A DNA stretch of 64,000 nt from Salegentibacter_A chungangensis (GTDB lineage Bacteria; Bacteroidota; Bacteroidia; Flavobacteriales; Flavobacteriaceae). The stretch spans positions 124,001 to 188,000 of the forward strand of contig NZ_JBHTLI010000001.1 in NCBI RefSeq assembly GCF_042678405.1. The letters are read 5' to 3'. The position numbers were made by a program, and so were the translations under genes. Under the pieces are notes generated by a model, which was not told the DNA's origin, searched no databases, and was given only the letters and a program-made list of their open reading frames with translations. Shown one piece after another: positions 45,815 to 52,778 of this stretch (position 1 is the first letter of the stretch; the number at the start of each line of letters is the position of its first letter).

Positions 45815-46807
45815 TTAAAGATTATTCCAATACCATTTAACTGCCTCCTTCACACCTCGGTCAATTTTATAATGAGGGTCATAACCTAAAAGGGTTTTAG
45901 CTTTTTCTATTGAAGCTAAAGAATGAGGAATATCACCTACTCTATTTGGGCCGTGTTTAACCTCAATATTGGCTATTTCAGAGTCATATTTTGCCAGATT
46001 CTCTTTCAATAAACTTGTTAATTGCACCAAATTGGTCCTATCCCCTACAGCTGTATTATAGACTTGATTGAGGGCACTTTCATTTTCCGTGGTGATGGCC
46101 AGCAAATTCATCTGAACCACATTGTCTATATAGGTAAAATCACGGGAATATGTACCATCTCCATTAATCACCGGACTTTCATGCTTCATCAACTGAATTA
46201 CAAATTTTGGTATTACAGCTGCATATGCACCATTAGGATCCTGTTTCCTACCAAAAACATTAAAATATCGCAAGCCAATTGTATCCAAACCATAGTTTTT
46301 TTGAAAAATATCAGCATATAATTCATTTACATATTTGGTAATAGCGTATGGCGAAAGAGGCTTCCCGATCTTATCTTCAACCTTGGGCAAACTTTCTGAA
46401 TCACCATATGTAGATGAACTTGCAGCATAAACAAAACGTATAACCTCGGCATCCCTTGCTGCAACCAGCATATTTAAAAACCCAGAGATATTTACATCAT
46501 TGCTGGTTATTGGATCATTTATAGAACGAGGTACTGATCCCAAAGCCGCTTGATGTAAAATATAATCCTGCCCAGCGGCAGCTTTCTGGCAGGTACTAAG
46601 ATCCCGAATATCCCCCTCAATCAAATTAAAATTAGGGTTTGCTTTAATTTCATCAAGATTTCTTTTATGTCCGGTAGCAAAATTATCGAGGCAAGTCACT
46701 TTAGCACCCAATTTCAAAAGTGTCTCACTCAGGTTTGATCCTATAAAGCCTGCGCCACCGGTAACGAGCACTCTTTTACCCTCTAATTTCTCAAACTGTT
46801 GCCTCAC
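45815..46807 (-). CDS. UDP-N-acetylglucosamine C4-epimerase, TviC/WbpP-like
   Basis: 330 residues of the extended SDR family. The NAD motif VTGGAGFIGSNLSETLL, the catalytic Tyr-x3-Lys in SPYAITKYVNELYAD and the AASSSTYGDSE segment are clear. The overall sequence (ALGSVPRSINDPITSNDVNISGFLNML, ALNQVYNTAVGDRTNL) closely resembles WbpP/TviC, which interconvert UDP-GlcNAc and UDP-GalNAc or their uronic acids. With the dehydrogenase upstream it suggests UDP-GalNAcA as a building block. The start is GTG: the upstream stop TAG shares its G with the start (TAGTG), a tight coupling. Confidence 0.92.
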   Translation of the reverse strand: MRQQFEKLEGKRVLVTGGAGFIGSNLSETLLKLGAKVTCLDNFATGHKRNLDEIKANPNFNLIEGDIRDLSTCQKAAAGQDYILHQAALGSVPRSINDPITSNDVNISGFLNMLVAARDAEVIRFVYAASSSTYGDSESLPKVEDKIGKPLSPYAITKYVNELYADIFQKNYGLDTIGLRYFNVFGRKQDPNGAYAAVIPKFVIQLMKHESPVINGDGTYSRDFTYIDNVVQMNLLAITTENESALNQVYNTAVGDRTNLVQLTSLLKENLAKYDSEIANIEVKHGPNRVGDIPHSLASIEKAKTLLGYDPHYKIDRGVKEAVKWYWNNL

Positions 46808-48147
46808 TATAATTTTCCATTTACTGATTCGAGAACTCCTTTCACATCATACACTACTGCCTTTTCCATTTTAAACTGTTCCAGGTCCATCGTCAAAAAC
46901 TCCTCATGTGCCACTGTTAATACAATTGCATCAAAATTTTGCTTGGGCAGTTGATCAGTGGTTTGAAGGCCGTATTCGTGCTTTACTTCTTCCGGTTTAG
47001 CCAAAGGATCATAAATAGTAATATTGGTGCCGTACGATTGCAGTTCTCTTACCACATCTACCACTTTGGTATTCCGCACATCGGGGCAGTTTTCCTTAAA
47101 GGTTATCCCCAATACCAGAATGTCGGCACCTTTTACCTTGAGATCGTTTTGCAACATCAGTTTTATTACTTCAGAAGCCACATATTTTCCCATCGAATCG
47201 TTCATTCGCCTGCCGGCAAGAATGATTTCGGGATGGTATCCCAGTTCCTGGGCTTTTTGTGCCAGGTAATAAGGGTCTACCCCAATACAATGCCCTCCAA
47301 CCAGTCCCGGTTTAAAAGGCAAAAAATTCCATTTGGTACCCGCTGCCTCAAGAACATCCCTGGTATCGATATTCATTTTATTGAAGATCTTAGCCAGTTC
47401 ATTCACGAAAGCGATATTAATATCTCTCTGCGAATTTTCGATCACTTTAGCAGCTTCGGCCACCTTTATGGTCGGAGCCAAATGTGTCCCGGCGGTGATC
47501 ACGGATTTGTATAGTTCGTCCACTTTTTTTCCAACTTCCGGGGTAGAACCCGCAGTTACTTTTAAAATCTTTTCGACCGTATGTTCCTTATCTCCCGGAT
47601 TAATACGCTCCGGAGAATACCCTACGAAGAAATCTTCGTTAAATTCCAGTCCGCTAACCGCTTCCAGAACCGGAACACATTCATCTTCTGTCACACCGGG
47701 ATAGACCGTAGACTCATAGATTACGACATCTCCTTTTTTCAGGACTTTGGCCACACTCTCGCTGGATTTATATAAAGGTGTTAAGTCTGGTCGGTTGTTC
47801 TTATCGATCGGCGTTGGAACGGTAATGATATAGTAATTGCAGTCAGCAATATCAGCCAGTTCGTAACTACAAAAAAGCCCGTGCTTAGCTTCCCCGGACT
47901 CAAACTCAAATTCTCCTGTTCCCGTTAATTCAAACTGAGGAAGAACTACGGGATTATCTTTCAATAAGACCGATCGCAAAACCGAATCCTCCACTTCCAT
48001 TGTCAGGTCATGACCAGCTCTTAATTCCTGAACCCTGACTTTATTAATGTCATATCCAACAACAGGATATTTTGTAGCAAACAGTCTTGCCAGGGGCAGT
48101 CCTACATAACCAAGCCCAATAACTGCTATTTTTATTTCTTTATTCAT
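46807..48147 (-). CDS. UDP-N-acetyl-hexosamine 6-dehydrogenase, TviB/WbpO-like
   Basis: 446 residues of the UDP-glucose/GDP-mannose dehydrogenase family. It has the Rossmann motif VIGLGYVGLPLARLFA, the catalytic cysteine motif PGLVGGHCIGVDPYYL and the C-terminal UDP-binding domain (LVLGITFKENCPDVRNTKVVDVVREL). Family resemblance is to TviB/WbpO, which oxidise UDP-GlcNAc or UDP-GalNAc to the uronic acid. It is the first gene of the long polysaccharide operon, preceded by a 668-base region with no gene, where control elements lie. Confidence 0.94.
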   Translation of the reverse strand: MNKEIKIAVIGLGYVGLPLARLFATKYPVVGYDINKVRVQELRAGHDLTMEVEDSVLRSVLLKDNPVVLPQFELTGTGEFEFESGEAKHGLFCSYELADIADCNYYIITVPTPIDKNNRPDLTPLYKSSESVAKVLKKGDVVIYESTVYPGVTEDECVPVLEAVSGLEFNEDFFVGYSPERINPGDKEHTVEKILKVTAGSTPEVGKKVDELYKSVITAGTHLAPTIKVAEAAKVIENSQRDINIAFVNELAKIFNKMNIDTRDVLEAAGTKWNFLPFKPGLVGGHCIGVDPYYLAQKAQELGYHPEIILAGRRMNDSMGKYVASEVIKLMLQNDLKVKGADILVLGITFKENCPDVRNTKVVDVVRELQSYGTNITIYDPLAKPEEVKHEYGLQTTDQLPKQNFDAIVLTVAHEEFLTMDLEQFKMEKAVVYDVKGVLESVNGKL

Positions 48148-48240
48148 TATTTATATAATTACAGTATGATTCTATTGAATTAAAAGCCTGAACCTTAAAT
48201 TCAATGAGAACTCTCCGAAAAAATTCTTAAGTATTGTTTA

Positions 48241-48300
48241 GGCCGTGACTGCCTTGAAAGTGGCCATAACCTGCTCCCTACTCCCCCGGTGAGAAGTACG
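48241..48300 (-). promoter_or_regulatory. JUMPStart/ops-like leader element of the capsule operon
   Basis: On the minus strand, about 100-160 bases before the tviB-like start, a GC-rich stretch in an AT-rich leader reads GGGAGCAGG, then after 10 bases TTTCAAGGCAGTCACGG. From memory, the enterobacterial JUMPStart has GGGAGC...CAAGGGCGGTAGCG with the RfaH-recruiting ops site at its end. The resemblance is by eye; no alignment was run. An RfaH/UpxY-type protein is encoded 3 kb upstream. Confidence 0.4.
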
Positions 48301-48344
48301 TGAAGAACTTTGGTCATTAAATCCTGGTGATTTTAACTCTTTTG

Positions 48345-48352
48345 CAAAGGTA
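48345..48352 (-). promoter_or_regulatory. Candidate -7 element of the polysaccharide operon
   Basis: The minus strand reads TACCTTTG (TAnnTTTG). It would give a leader of about 190 bases that includes the JUMPStart-like stretch. No -33 TTG at 17-23 bases was found. Confidence 0.45.
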
Positions 48353-48450
48353 GGGTGAGGCAAAAGATGTAGGTTAATATTGCGTTGATTTGGAACAACT
48401 TTTTCCTGAAAAGGCCTGATTTTTTTACAGCTTTACATGGCTTCGCCGCC

Positions 48451-48472
48451 GTGAGTCCCATTTCCGGGTCAC
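48451..48472. repeat. Imperfect hairpin in the capsule control region
   Basis: On the plus strand GTGA-gt-CCC pairs with GGG-TCAC (7 bp with a 2-base bulge, 6-base loop). An overlapping CATGGC/GCCGTG repeat is at 48436-48453. The stretch is GC-rich within AT-rich DNA, as a structured RNA or protein site would be. Confidence 0.4.
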
Positions 48473-48504
48473 TTTTGCAGCTCTTAAAAAATATCAGCGA
48501 TCCA

Positions 48505-48545
48505 AAAATGCAATTATTACTATGCATTTTATACGGAAAACCGTA
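48505..48545. promoter_or_regulatory. Twin inverted repeats, possible operator
   Basis: AAAATGCA and TGCATTTT form a perfect 8-bp inverted repeat around a 10-base spacer (48505-48530). Directly beside it TACGG-AAAA-CCGTA is a 5-bp inverted repeat (48532-48545). A second TACGG...CCGTA pair precedes the antiterminator gene at 51819-51833. Confidence 0.45.
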
Positions 48546-48815
48546 AGATCTGTGCCTTTTCCGGCAGGGGGCAAAAATAATTTTTTGAAAGCATCAGGAC
48601 AAGTGAACTCTGTTAAAATTATTAACAGTTTTGGGTGACAGATTGAAGTAAATAAAAAAACAATCTCTTAAAAAAGGTTTTTTATGCTCTTTTTTAGAGG
48701 TTTAGAATAAAAAACAGAGAAATTTAATCTAAAAAATTGTTAAGGGATTAAGAACGAATATCGTGTTAAACCGGAAGAATAAAATGAAAATAAACAGAAT
48801 CAACCACAAATACAC

Positions 48816-49196
48816 CTAAGCCGAGCCTATCTGCTTTAGATCTCCAATACCAACAGGCTTACTTATAAAACCTGAAACCTCATCATATTCGGCAGCCTTT
48901 TCTTTATCTGACCTTGCTATGGAAGAAGTAACGATATAAATTTCTACGCATCTCATATCTTCATCCCGCATTTCACATAATAAGTCAAGAAATTCCCAGC
49001 CATCCATTCCGGGCATATTGATATCCAAAAGAATCACATCTGGCAAAGGATGATGATTATCGCTTAAAGCTTTAAGCGCTCTTTCAGGGTGGGTATAAAA
49101 GTAACTATCAGAAAAGACATCTGCTTTCCGAAGAAGGCTGCTTATTATAACCTGGTAGATCTCATCGTCGTCTATTACGCAAATGCTCTTTTTCAT
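48816..49196 (-). CDS. Single-domain response regulator
   Basis: 126 residues, a CheY-like receiver with no output domain. The acidic pocket (IDDDE, residues 8-12), the phosphorylation site Asp58 (LLDINMPGMDG), the conserved Thr/Ser (YIVTSS) and the Lys (FISKPVG) are all present. It most likely takes phosphate from the histidine kinase encoded directly upstream, whose stop overlaps its ATG by 4 bases. Having no DNA-binding part, it must act through another protein or as a phosphate relay. It lies immediately upstream of the capsule control region. Confidence 0.93.
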   Translation of the reverse strand: MKKSICVIDDDEIYQVIISSLLRKADVFSDSYFYTHPERALKALSDNHHPLPDVILLDINMPGMDGWEFLDLLCEMRDEDMRCVEIYIVTSSIARSDKEKAAEYDEVSGFISKPVGIGDLKQIGSA

Positions 49197-51163
49197 CCAA
49201 AAATCACTTTAAATGTTGTTCCTTTTCCCGGGGTACTTTCCACCTGGATTTCACCTCCCATAGCTTCCACCTGGTTCTTGGTGATAAACAGGCCTATTCC
49301 CCTCGAGTCACTTCTGTTCGAAAAGGTCTTATAAAGCCCGAATAGTTTACTGCCATTACGTTCAAGATCTATTCCAATGCCGTTATCCCTTACCTCCATA
49401 ACCCAGTTATTATCCTTTTTATATGCCTTTACTTCAACTTTTGGCTGTCTTTCGGGATCACTGTACCTAAGGGCATTCGAAAGAAAATTCAAAATAACAC
49501 TTTCCAGGTAAGCCGGATTAAATTCCACCTCAGCCTCCGGCGGCACATCCAGACTGACCAGCGCATTTTTACTCCTTATTTGCATATCCAGAAGATCAAG
49601 GGTTTTTTCGATGAAATATATCAGCTTTAAAGGCTCTCTTTTTAAATCAAGGTTGGTCTGTATGGAAACCACCTCGTTTAAATGGTGCAGGGTCTGATTA
49701 AGAGAAACGCTGACCTTTTTCAAAAGTTCCACATAATTCCTGCGCTCCTCTTCCTTTTCTGAAATCACATACAGATCCAGGATAGACTGGATATTGCTGG
49801 AGTGCGACCTAAGGTCATGAGAAATAATATATGAGAAATTAAGAAGCCTGCGGTTCTGGTCCATTACCATTTGGTAAGATTTATTAAGCTGTAACTCGGC
49901 TTCCTTCTTTTCAGTAATGTCTTCAATAATTGAAATATGGGAGGTGGGTTCTTCTCCGGGCTGCCATAAAGGAGAAACACTAAGCTTTATCCAGGCCAGG
50001 CTTCCGTCCTTCCTCAGACTCCTCTTCTCAAGGCTATATTCCCTGATCTCTCCTTTCAGCAATTTTTTCATGCACAGGTCATTCTCCGCAATATCATCGG
50101 GATGCGAAAGCTTCCTGTAATCCATATTCTTCAGTTCTTCGCGCGAATAGCCTATCAATTCCCTGAACTTCCGGTTCACTTCAAGGATACGACCGGTACC
50201 AGTATCAACCCGAACAATACCAACCGCGGCCTGATTAAAAATAGTACGGAATTTAAGTTCGCTTTTATATAATTCCCCTGCCTGGGCTTCTACAAGCTCT
50301 TCCAGCTTGTGAGGTCGTTTTAAAAGCCGCATCATCATCCATCCCATCCATAAGGAAAGTATAAAGATAAAAGCCGCCAGCGGCCAAAGGCTCGCAAGCT
50401 CCCTGTACGGATTTTTTGGTGCTATATATACCTTCCAGTCCCCGTCGGGCAAAATAATATATTCAGAATATGCCTCATCGGGTACCGGCCCCGGCAAATA
50501 ATAAACTTCATTGCCTGTTAACGGGTCTTCTTTGCTGAATTGAAACCTATATACATCCTGAGTAAGACCGAACAGCCCTGCCTGGCGCAACAGATTCTCA
50601 AGCTTTATAATGACGGCCGAAAACCCCCAGAATTCATTATCTATAAAAACCGGAAGTCTCCCAACTACTGCGGTCCCGCCCTGGCGAAGTTTTATAGGGC
50701 CGGCAAAATACATCTTTCTGGAGCTGATGGCCTTTCTGGCCTCTTCATTCCTGGTGCTATCGGCCAGAATATCATAATTAAGGGCTGCACTGTTCTCTTC
50801 CAACGGATACACCCTGGTAATTACACCACCAGGTACAAGTTCTACAGCATCAAGAATTGGGTTGGCTTCAATAAGACGCGGTGCCGTGTTTTCAAAATCA
50901 CCAATCTCTCCATCATCATCAATTAACAAGGCAAGGCTTAAAGCAGCAGAGTAACTGCTTTTAAGGGACTGCCCAATATTCTCCTCGACCATCTCAATAA
51001 TCCCTGACATTTCACTCTGGCGCTGTTCCATCAGGATCTGGTACCGCTGCCAGAATATAAAAGCTCCCAAAGCGATAAAGCTGAAAAAGACCAAAGTCCC
51101 GGCTACAACAGGATTCTTTAGCTTTTTACTTATCTTATAAGAAACACCTTTCCGTTGGTCCAT
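49193..51163 (-). CDS. CHASE-PAS sensor histidine kinase
   Basis: 656 residues. Two membrane helices (about 19-38 and 258-280) flank an extracytoplasmic CHASE-like domain (AALSLALLIDDDG...ILDAVELVPGGVITRVYPLEENS; MYFAGPIKLRQGGTAVVGRLPVF). A PAS domain with PAC follows (about 300-420: NQAAVGIVRVDTGTGRILEVNRKFRELIGYSREEL). The HisKA helix has the phosphoacceptor His449 (YIISHDLRSHSSNIQSIL), and the HATPase domain shows the N box (ILNFLSNALRYSDPER), DNGIGID and GIGLFITKNQVEAMGG. CHASE domains bind small ligands outside the cell. It overlaps its receiver by 4 bases, and the antiterminator lies upstream, so it may control capsule expression. Confidence 0.93.
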   Translation of the reverse strand: MDQRKGVSYKISKKLKNPVVAGTLVFFSFIALGAFIFWQRYQILMEQRQSEMSGIIEMVEENIGQSLKSSYSAALSLALLIDDDGEIGDFENTAPRLIEANPILDAVELVPGGVITRVYPLEENSAALNYDILADSTRNEEARKAISSRKMYFAGPIKLRQGGTAVVGRLPVFIDNEFWGFSAVIIKLENLLRQAGLFGLTQDVYRFQFSKEDPLTGNEVYYLPGPVPDEAYSEYIILPDGDWKVYIAPKNPYRELASLWPLAAFIFILSLWMGWMMMRLLKRPHKLEELVEAQAGELYKSELKFRTIFNQAAVGIVRVDTGTGRILEVNRKFRELIGYSREELKNMDYRKLSHPDDIAENDLCMKKLLKGEIREYSLEKRSLRKDGSLAWIKLSVSPLWQPGEEPTSHISIIEDITEKKEAELQLNKSYQMVMDQNRRLLNFSYIISHDLRSHSSNIQSILDLYVISEKEEERRNYVELLKKVSVSLNQTLHHLNEVVSIQTNLDLKREPLKLIYFIEKTLDLLDMQIRSKNALVSLDVPPEAEVEFNPAYLESVILNFLSNALRYSDPERQPKVEVKAYKKDNNWVMEVRDNGIGIDLERNGSKLFGLYKTFSNRSDSRGIGLFITKNQVEAMGGEIQVESTPGKGTTFKVIFG

Positions 51164-51325
51164 TCCGGGTTTGATCAGGTTAGGGACTGAGGTCTAGATC
51201 CAAAGAAACTGAATATAGACCAGGTTCTTGTTCAAAAGAAACAGAAGTAACAATTCTAATAAAAATAAAGGGATTATAAAAATTTAATGATTTTTACAAC
51301 AAAACAAGCAAAACAGTAAGAAATC

Positions 51326-51799
51326 CTAAACGACCTCCCTGATTCGCGCACTAACGGTGCAACCTAATTTGGGAAGAATTAACCTGAGGCGTTTTTTCCC
51401 CACTTCTTTAATTATGGCTTTATGATCTTTAAATGCTCCCCCCGAGATAATCAACTTGTCGCCAGGGCTAAGTTCCTGCATTTCCAGCTCACTTATCTCC
51501 TCATCATCCAGCCAGGCTCGTATCGCTTCAATTTCCTCATCACGAACTACTGCGGGCTTACCTAACCAATTTAAATACCGTACCACCCCGGGCACTTCAA
51601 ATACCAGACTTCTATCCTTTTCAGCAATATTTACAAAGACATAGGATTTAAAAAGAGGGAGAATAACTTTCTTTTTACGGTCACTCCACTGCCGCACCTC
51701 TTCTATTAAAGGACAATAAACCTCAACCCCCATTTCTTCAAGGGCCTGAGCTGTTTTCTTTTCAGTGCGGGGTTTAGTGTAAAGCACGTACCACGACAT
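51326..51799 (-). CDS. UpxY/RfaH-like NusG-family transcription antiterminator
   Basis: 157 residues. An NGN domain (WYVLYTKPRTEKKTAQALEEMGVEVYCPLIEEVRQWSDRKKKVILPLFKSYVFVN) is followed by a KOW-type end (SPGDKLIISGGAFKDHKAIIKEVGKKRLRLILPKLGCTVSARI). It is too short and too diverged to be the housekeeping NusG. The position at the head of a surface polysaccharide locus matches UpxY proteins of Bacteroides, known to bind the elongating polymerase and prevent early termination in capsule operons. The likely target is the long leader before the tviB-like gene. It lies 162 bases upstream of the histidine kinase gene. Confidence 0.93.
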   Translation of the reverse strand: MSWYVLYTKPRTEKKTAQALEEMGVEVYCPLIEEVRQWSDRKKKVILPLFKSYVFVNIAEKDRSLVFEVPGVVRYLNWLGKPAVVRDEEIEAIRAWLDDEEISELEMQELSPGDKLIISGGAFKDHKAIIKEVGKKRLRLILPKLGCTVSARIREVV

Positions 51800-51818
51800 A
51801 GGAATATATCTGTTTTTG

Positions 51819-51833
51819 TACGGTAGGTCCGTA
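51819..51833. repeat. TACGG-N5-CCGTA inverted repeat before the antiterminator gene
   Basis: A 5-bp inverted repeat 20 bases before the start codon of the UpxY-like gene. Its arms match those of the palindrome in the capsule control region (48532-48545), differing by one base in spacer length. Operator role is inference. Confidence 0.4.
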
Positions 51834-51870
51834 ATTGTTCAAAAAGTTATTCTCGTAGTAGGGCTTAGAG

Positions 51871-51892
51871 AAAAAAGCAGCCGGTTAGCTGC
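51871..51892 (-). terminator. Terminator-like hairpin upstream of the antiterminator gene
   Basis: On the minus strand GCAGC pairs with GCTGC (5 bp, 6-base loop) and is followed by TTTTTTC. It lies 72 bases before the UpxY-like start. If the promoter is farther upstream, this is a leader attenuator; otherwise it blocks transcription arriving from outside. Confidence 0.4.
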
Positions 51893-52097
51893 CCGAAGAG
51901 AACAAAAATAAAAAAATCAAGACTAATCAAAGTAATTCCACAAGGGATTTCAAACTATAAATCACAACTCCTTAATTATCAACACCCCAATACAATAAAG
52001 AGAGGAAGGTAATTCTCTCAACCCGGCTTCCTCACTGGTCAGATTCCCGAAAAACAAAAAGCGTTTGAGGCGTTTTTAACAGAAATTAACTAAAAGC

Positions 52098-52140
52098 TGA
52101 CTGCCGTCATAATTTAGGAGGCATTCCTGCCGCAACTTTG
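52098..52140 (+). promoter_or_regulatory. CRP/FNR-type promoter of the yceI operon
   Basis: A perfect palindrome TGAC-TGCC-GTCA (52098-52109) is followed after exactly 23 bases by CAACTTTG (52133-52140), one mismatch from TAnnTTTG. The centre of the palindrome is about 40 bases upstream of the predicted start of transcription, the class II activator position. The ATG at 52164 follows closely. Two more promoters in the window share this exact layout. Confidence 0.6.
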
Positions 52141-52163
52141 TATCAAATTAAAAACCTAAAATT

Positions 52164-52754
52164 ATGAGCTTTTCAAAAAAAATAAGTCTGCTGGCAACAA
52201 GCTTCCTGATGATGGTGCTTACAGCACAGGTTAGCCTTGCCCAAACCTATAAGGTTAACAACTCAGCTTCCGATCTAAAGGTGGAGGGGACTTCTAATGT
52301 ACACGACTGGGAACTAGATGCCGAAAAAATGAGCGGTAGTCTTACAGCTGAACTCAATGAAGGACAACTTACTGAAATATCCAAGCTTGATTTTACGGTT
52401 GTTGCCGAAAGCCTTAACAGCGGAAAAGGCGGAATGGACAAAAACACCTATAAAGCGCTAAAGACCAATAATTATGATAAAATAATTTACACCCTGGCTA
52501 AAGTGAACAATTTAGATTGCACTTCAGCTTCACAATGCAAAATTAACACCAGTGGTTATTTGACCATTGCCGGCACCAAAAAACCCGTAGACATCACTTT
52601 TAATGCAAAGGTAAACGGGGACAAGATCGTGCTTTCCGGAAACAAAACCCTCGATATGACCGATTTCAATGTGGAGCCACCTACAGCAATGTTCGGTGCC
52701 ATCACAACCGGTAAAGAGGTAACTATCAAATTTAATACTGAATTCAAAAAATAA
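52164..52754 (+). CDS. YceI-family periplasmic protein
   Basis: 196 residues with a signal peptide (FLMMVLTAQVSLAQ) and a YceI lipocalin-like barrel. Family marks are VEGTSNVHDWELDAEKMSGSL near the start, GMDKNTYKALKTNNYDKIIYTL, and a tail YLTIAGTKKPVDITFNAKVNG...MTDFNVEPPTAMFGAITTGKEVTIKFN. YceI proteins are known to bind polyisoprenoid or other long lipids in the periplasm. A pair of Cys residues (CTSASQC) could form a disulfide. It is first in an apparent four-gene unit with a barrel, a second YceI and a CoA-transferase, under a CRP/FNR-type promoter. Confidence 0.93.
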   Translation: MSFSKKISLLATSFLMMVLTAQVSLAQTYKVNNSASDLKVEGTSNVHDWELDAEKMSGSLTAELNEGQLTEISKLDFTVVAESLNSGKGGMDKNTYKALKTNNYDKIIYTLAKVNNLDCTSASQCKINTSGYLTIAGTKKPVDITFNAKVNGDKIVLSGNKTLDMTDFNVEPPTAMFGAITTGKEVTIKFNTEFKK

Positions 52755-52778
52755 CTTCAACCTTAAAAATCAATAAAA

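Larger units (their letters stand above)
48148..48815. other. Long untranslated control region upstream of the polysaccharide operon
   Basis: No credible gene lies in these 668 bases; the only ORF (48333-48527) shows no family features. On the minus strand it holds, in transcription order, a TACGG-N4-CCGTA palindrome (48532-48545), an AAAATGCA/TGCATTTT repeat (48505-48530), a hairpin-rich stretch (48436-48472), a -7 element (48345-48352) and a GC-rich leader with a JUMPStart/ops-like stretch (48241-48300). The remaining AT-rich 48600-48815 shows nothing I can name. Confidence 0.8.
51800..52163. other. Divergent intergenic region between the antiterminator and the yceI operon
   Basis: 364 bases with no gene. 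It holds a TACGG-N5-CCGTA repeat (51819-51833), a terminator-like hairpin on the minus strand (51871-51892), a poor -7 match TTACTTTG on the minus strand (51928-51935) and the plus-strand CRP/FNR-type promoter of yceI (52098-52140). From 51936 to 52097 I see nothing definite. Confidence 0.75.

Noticed and set aside
48333..48527. 64-residue reading frame in the capsule control region
   Set aside because: No family features or good start context; it overlaps the inverted repeats and the candidate promoter.
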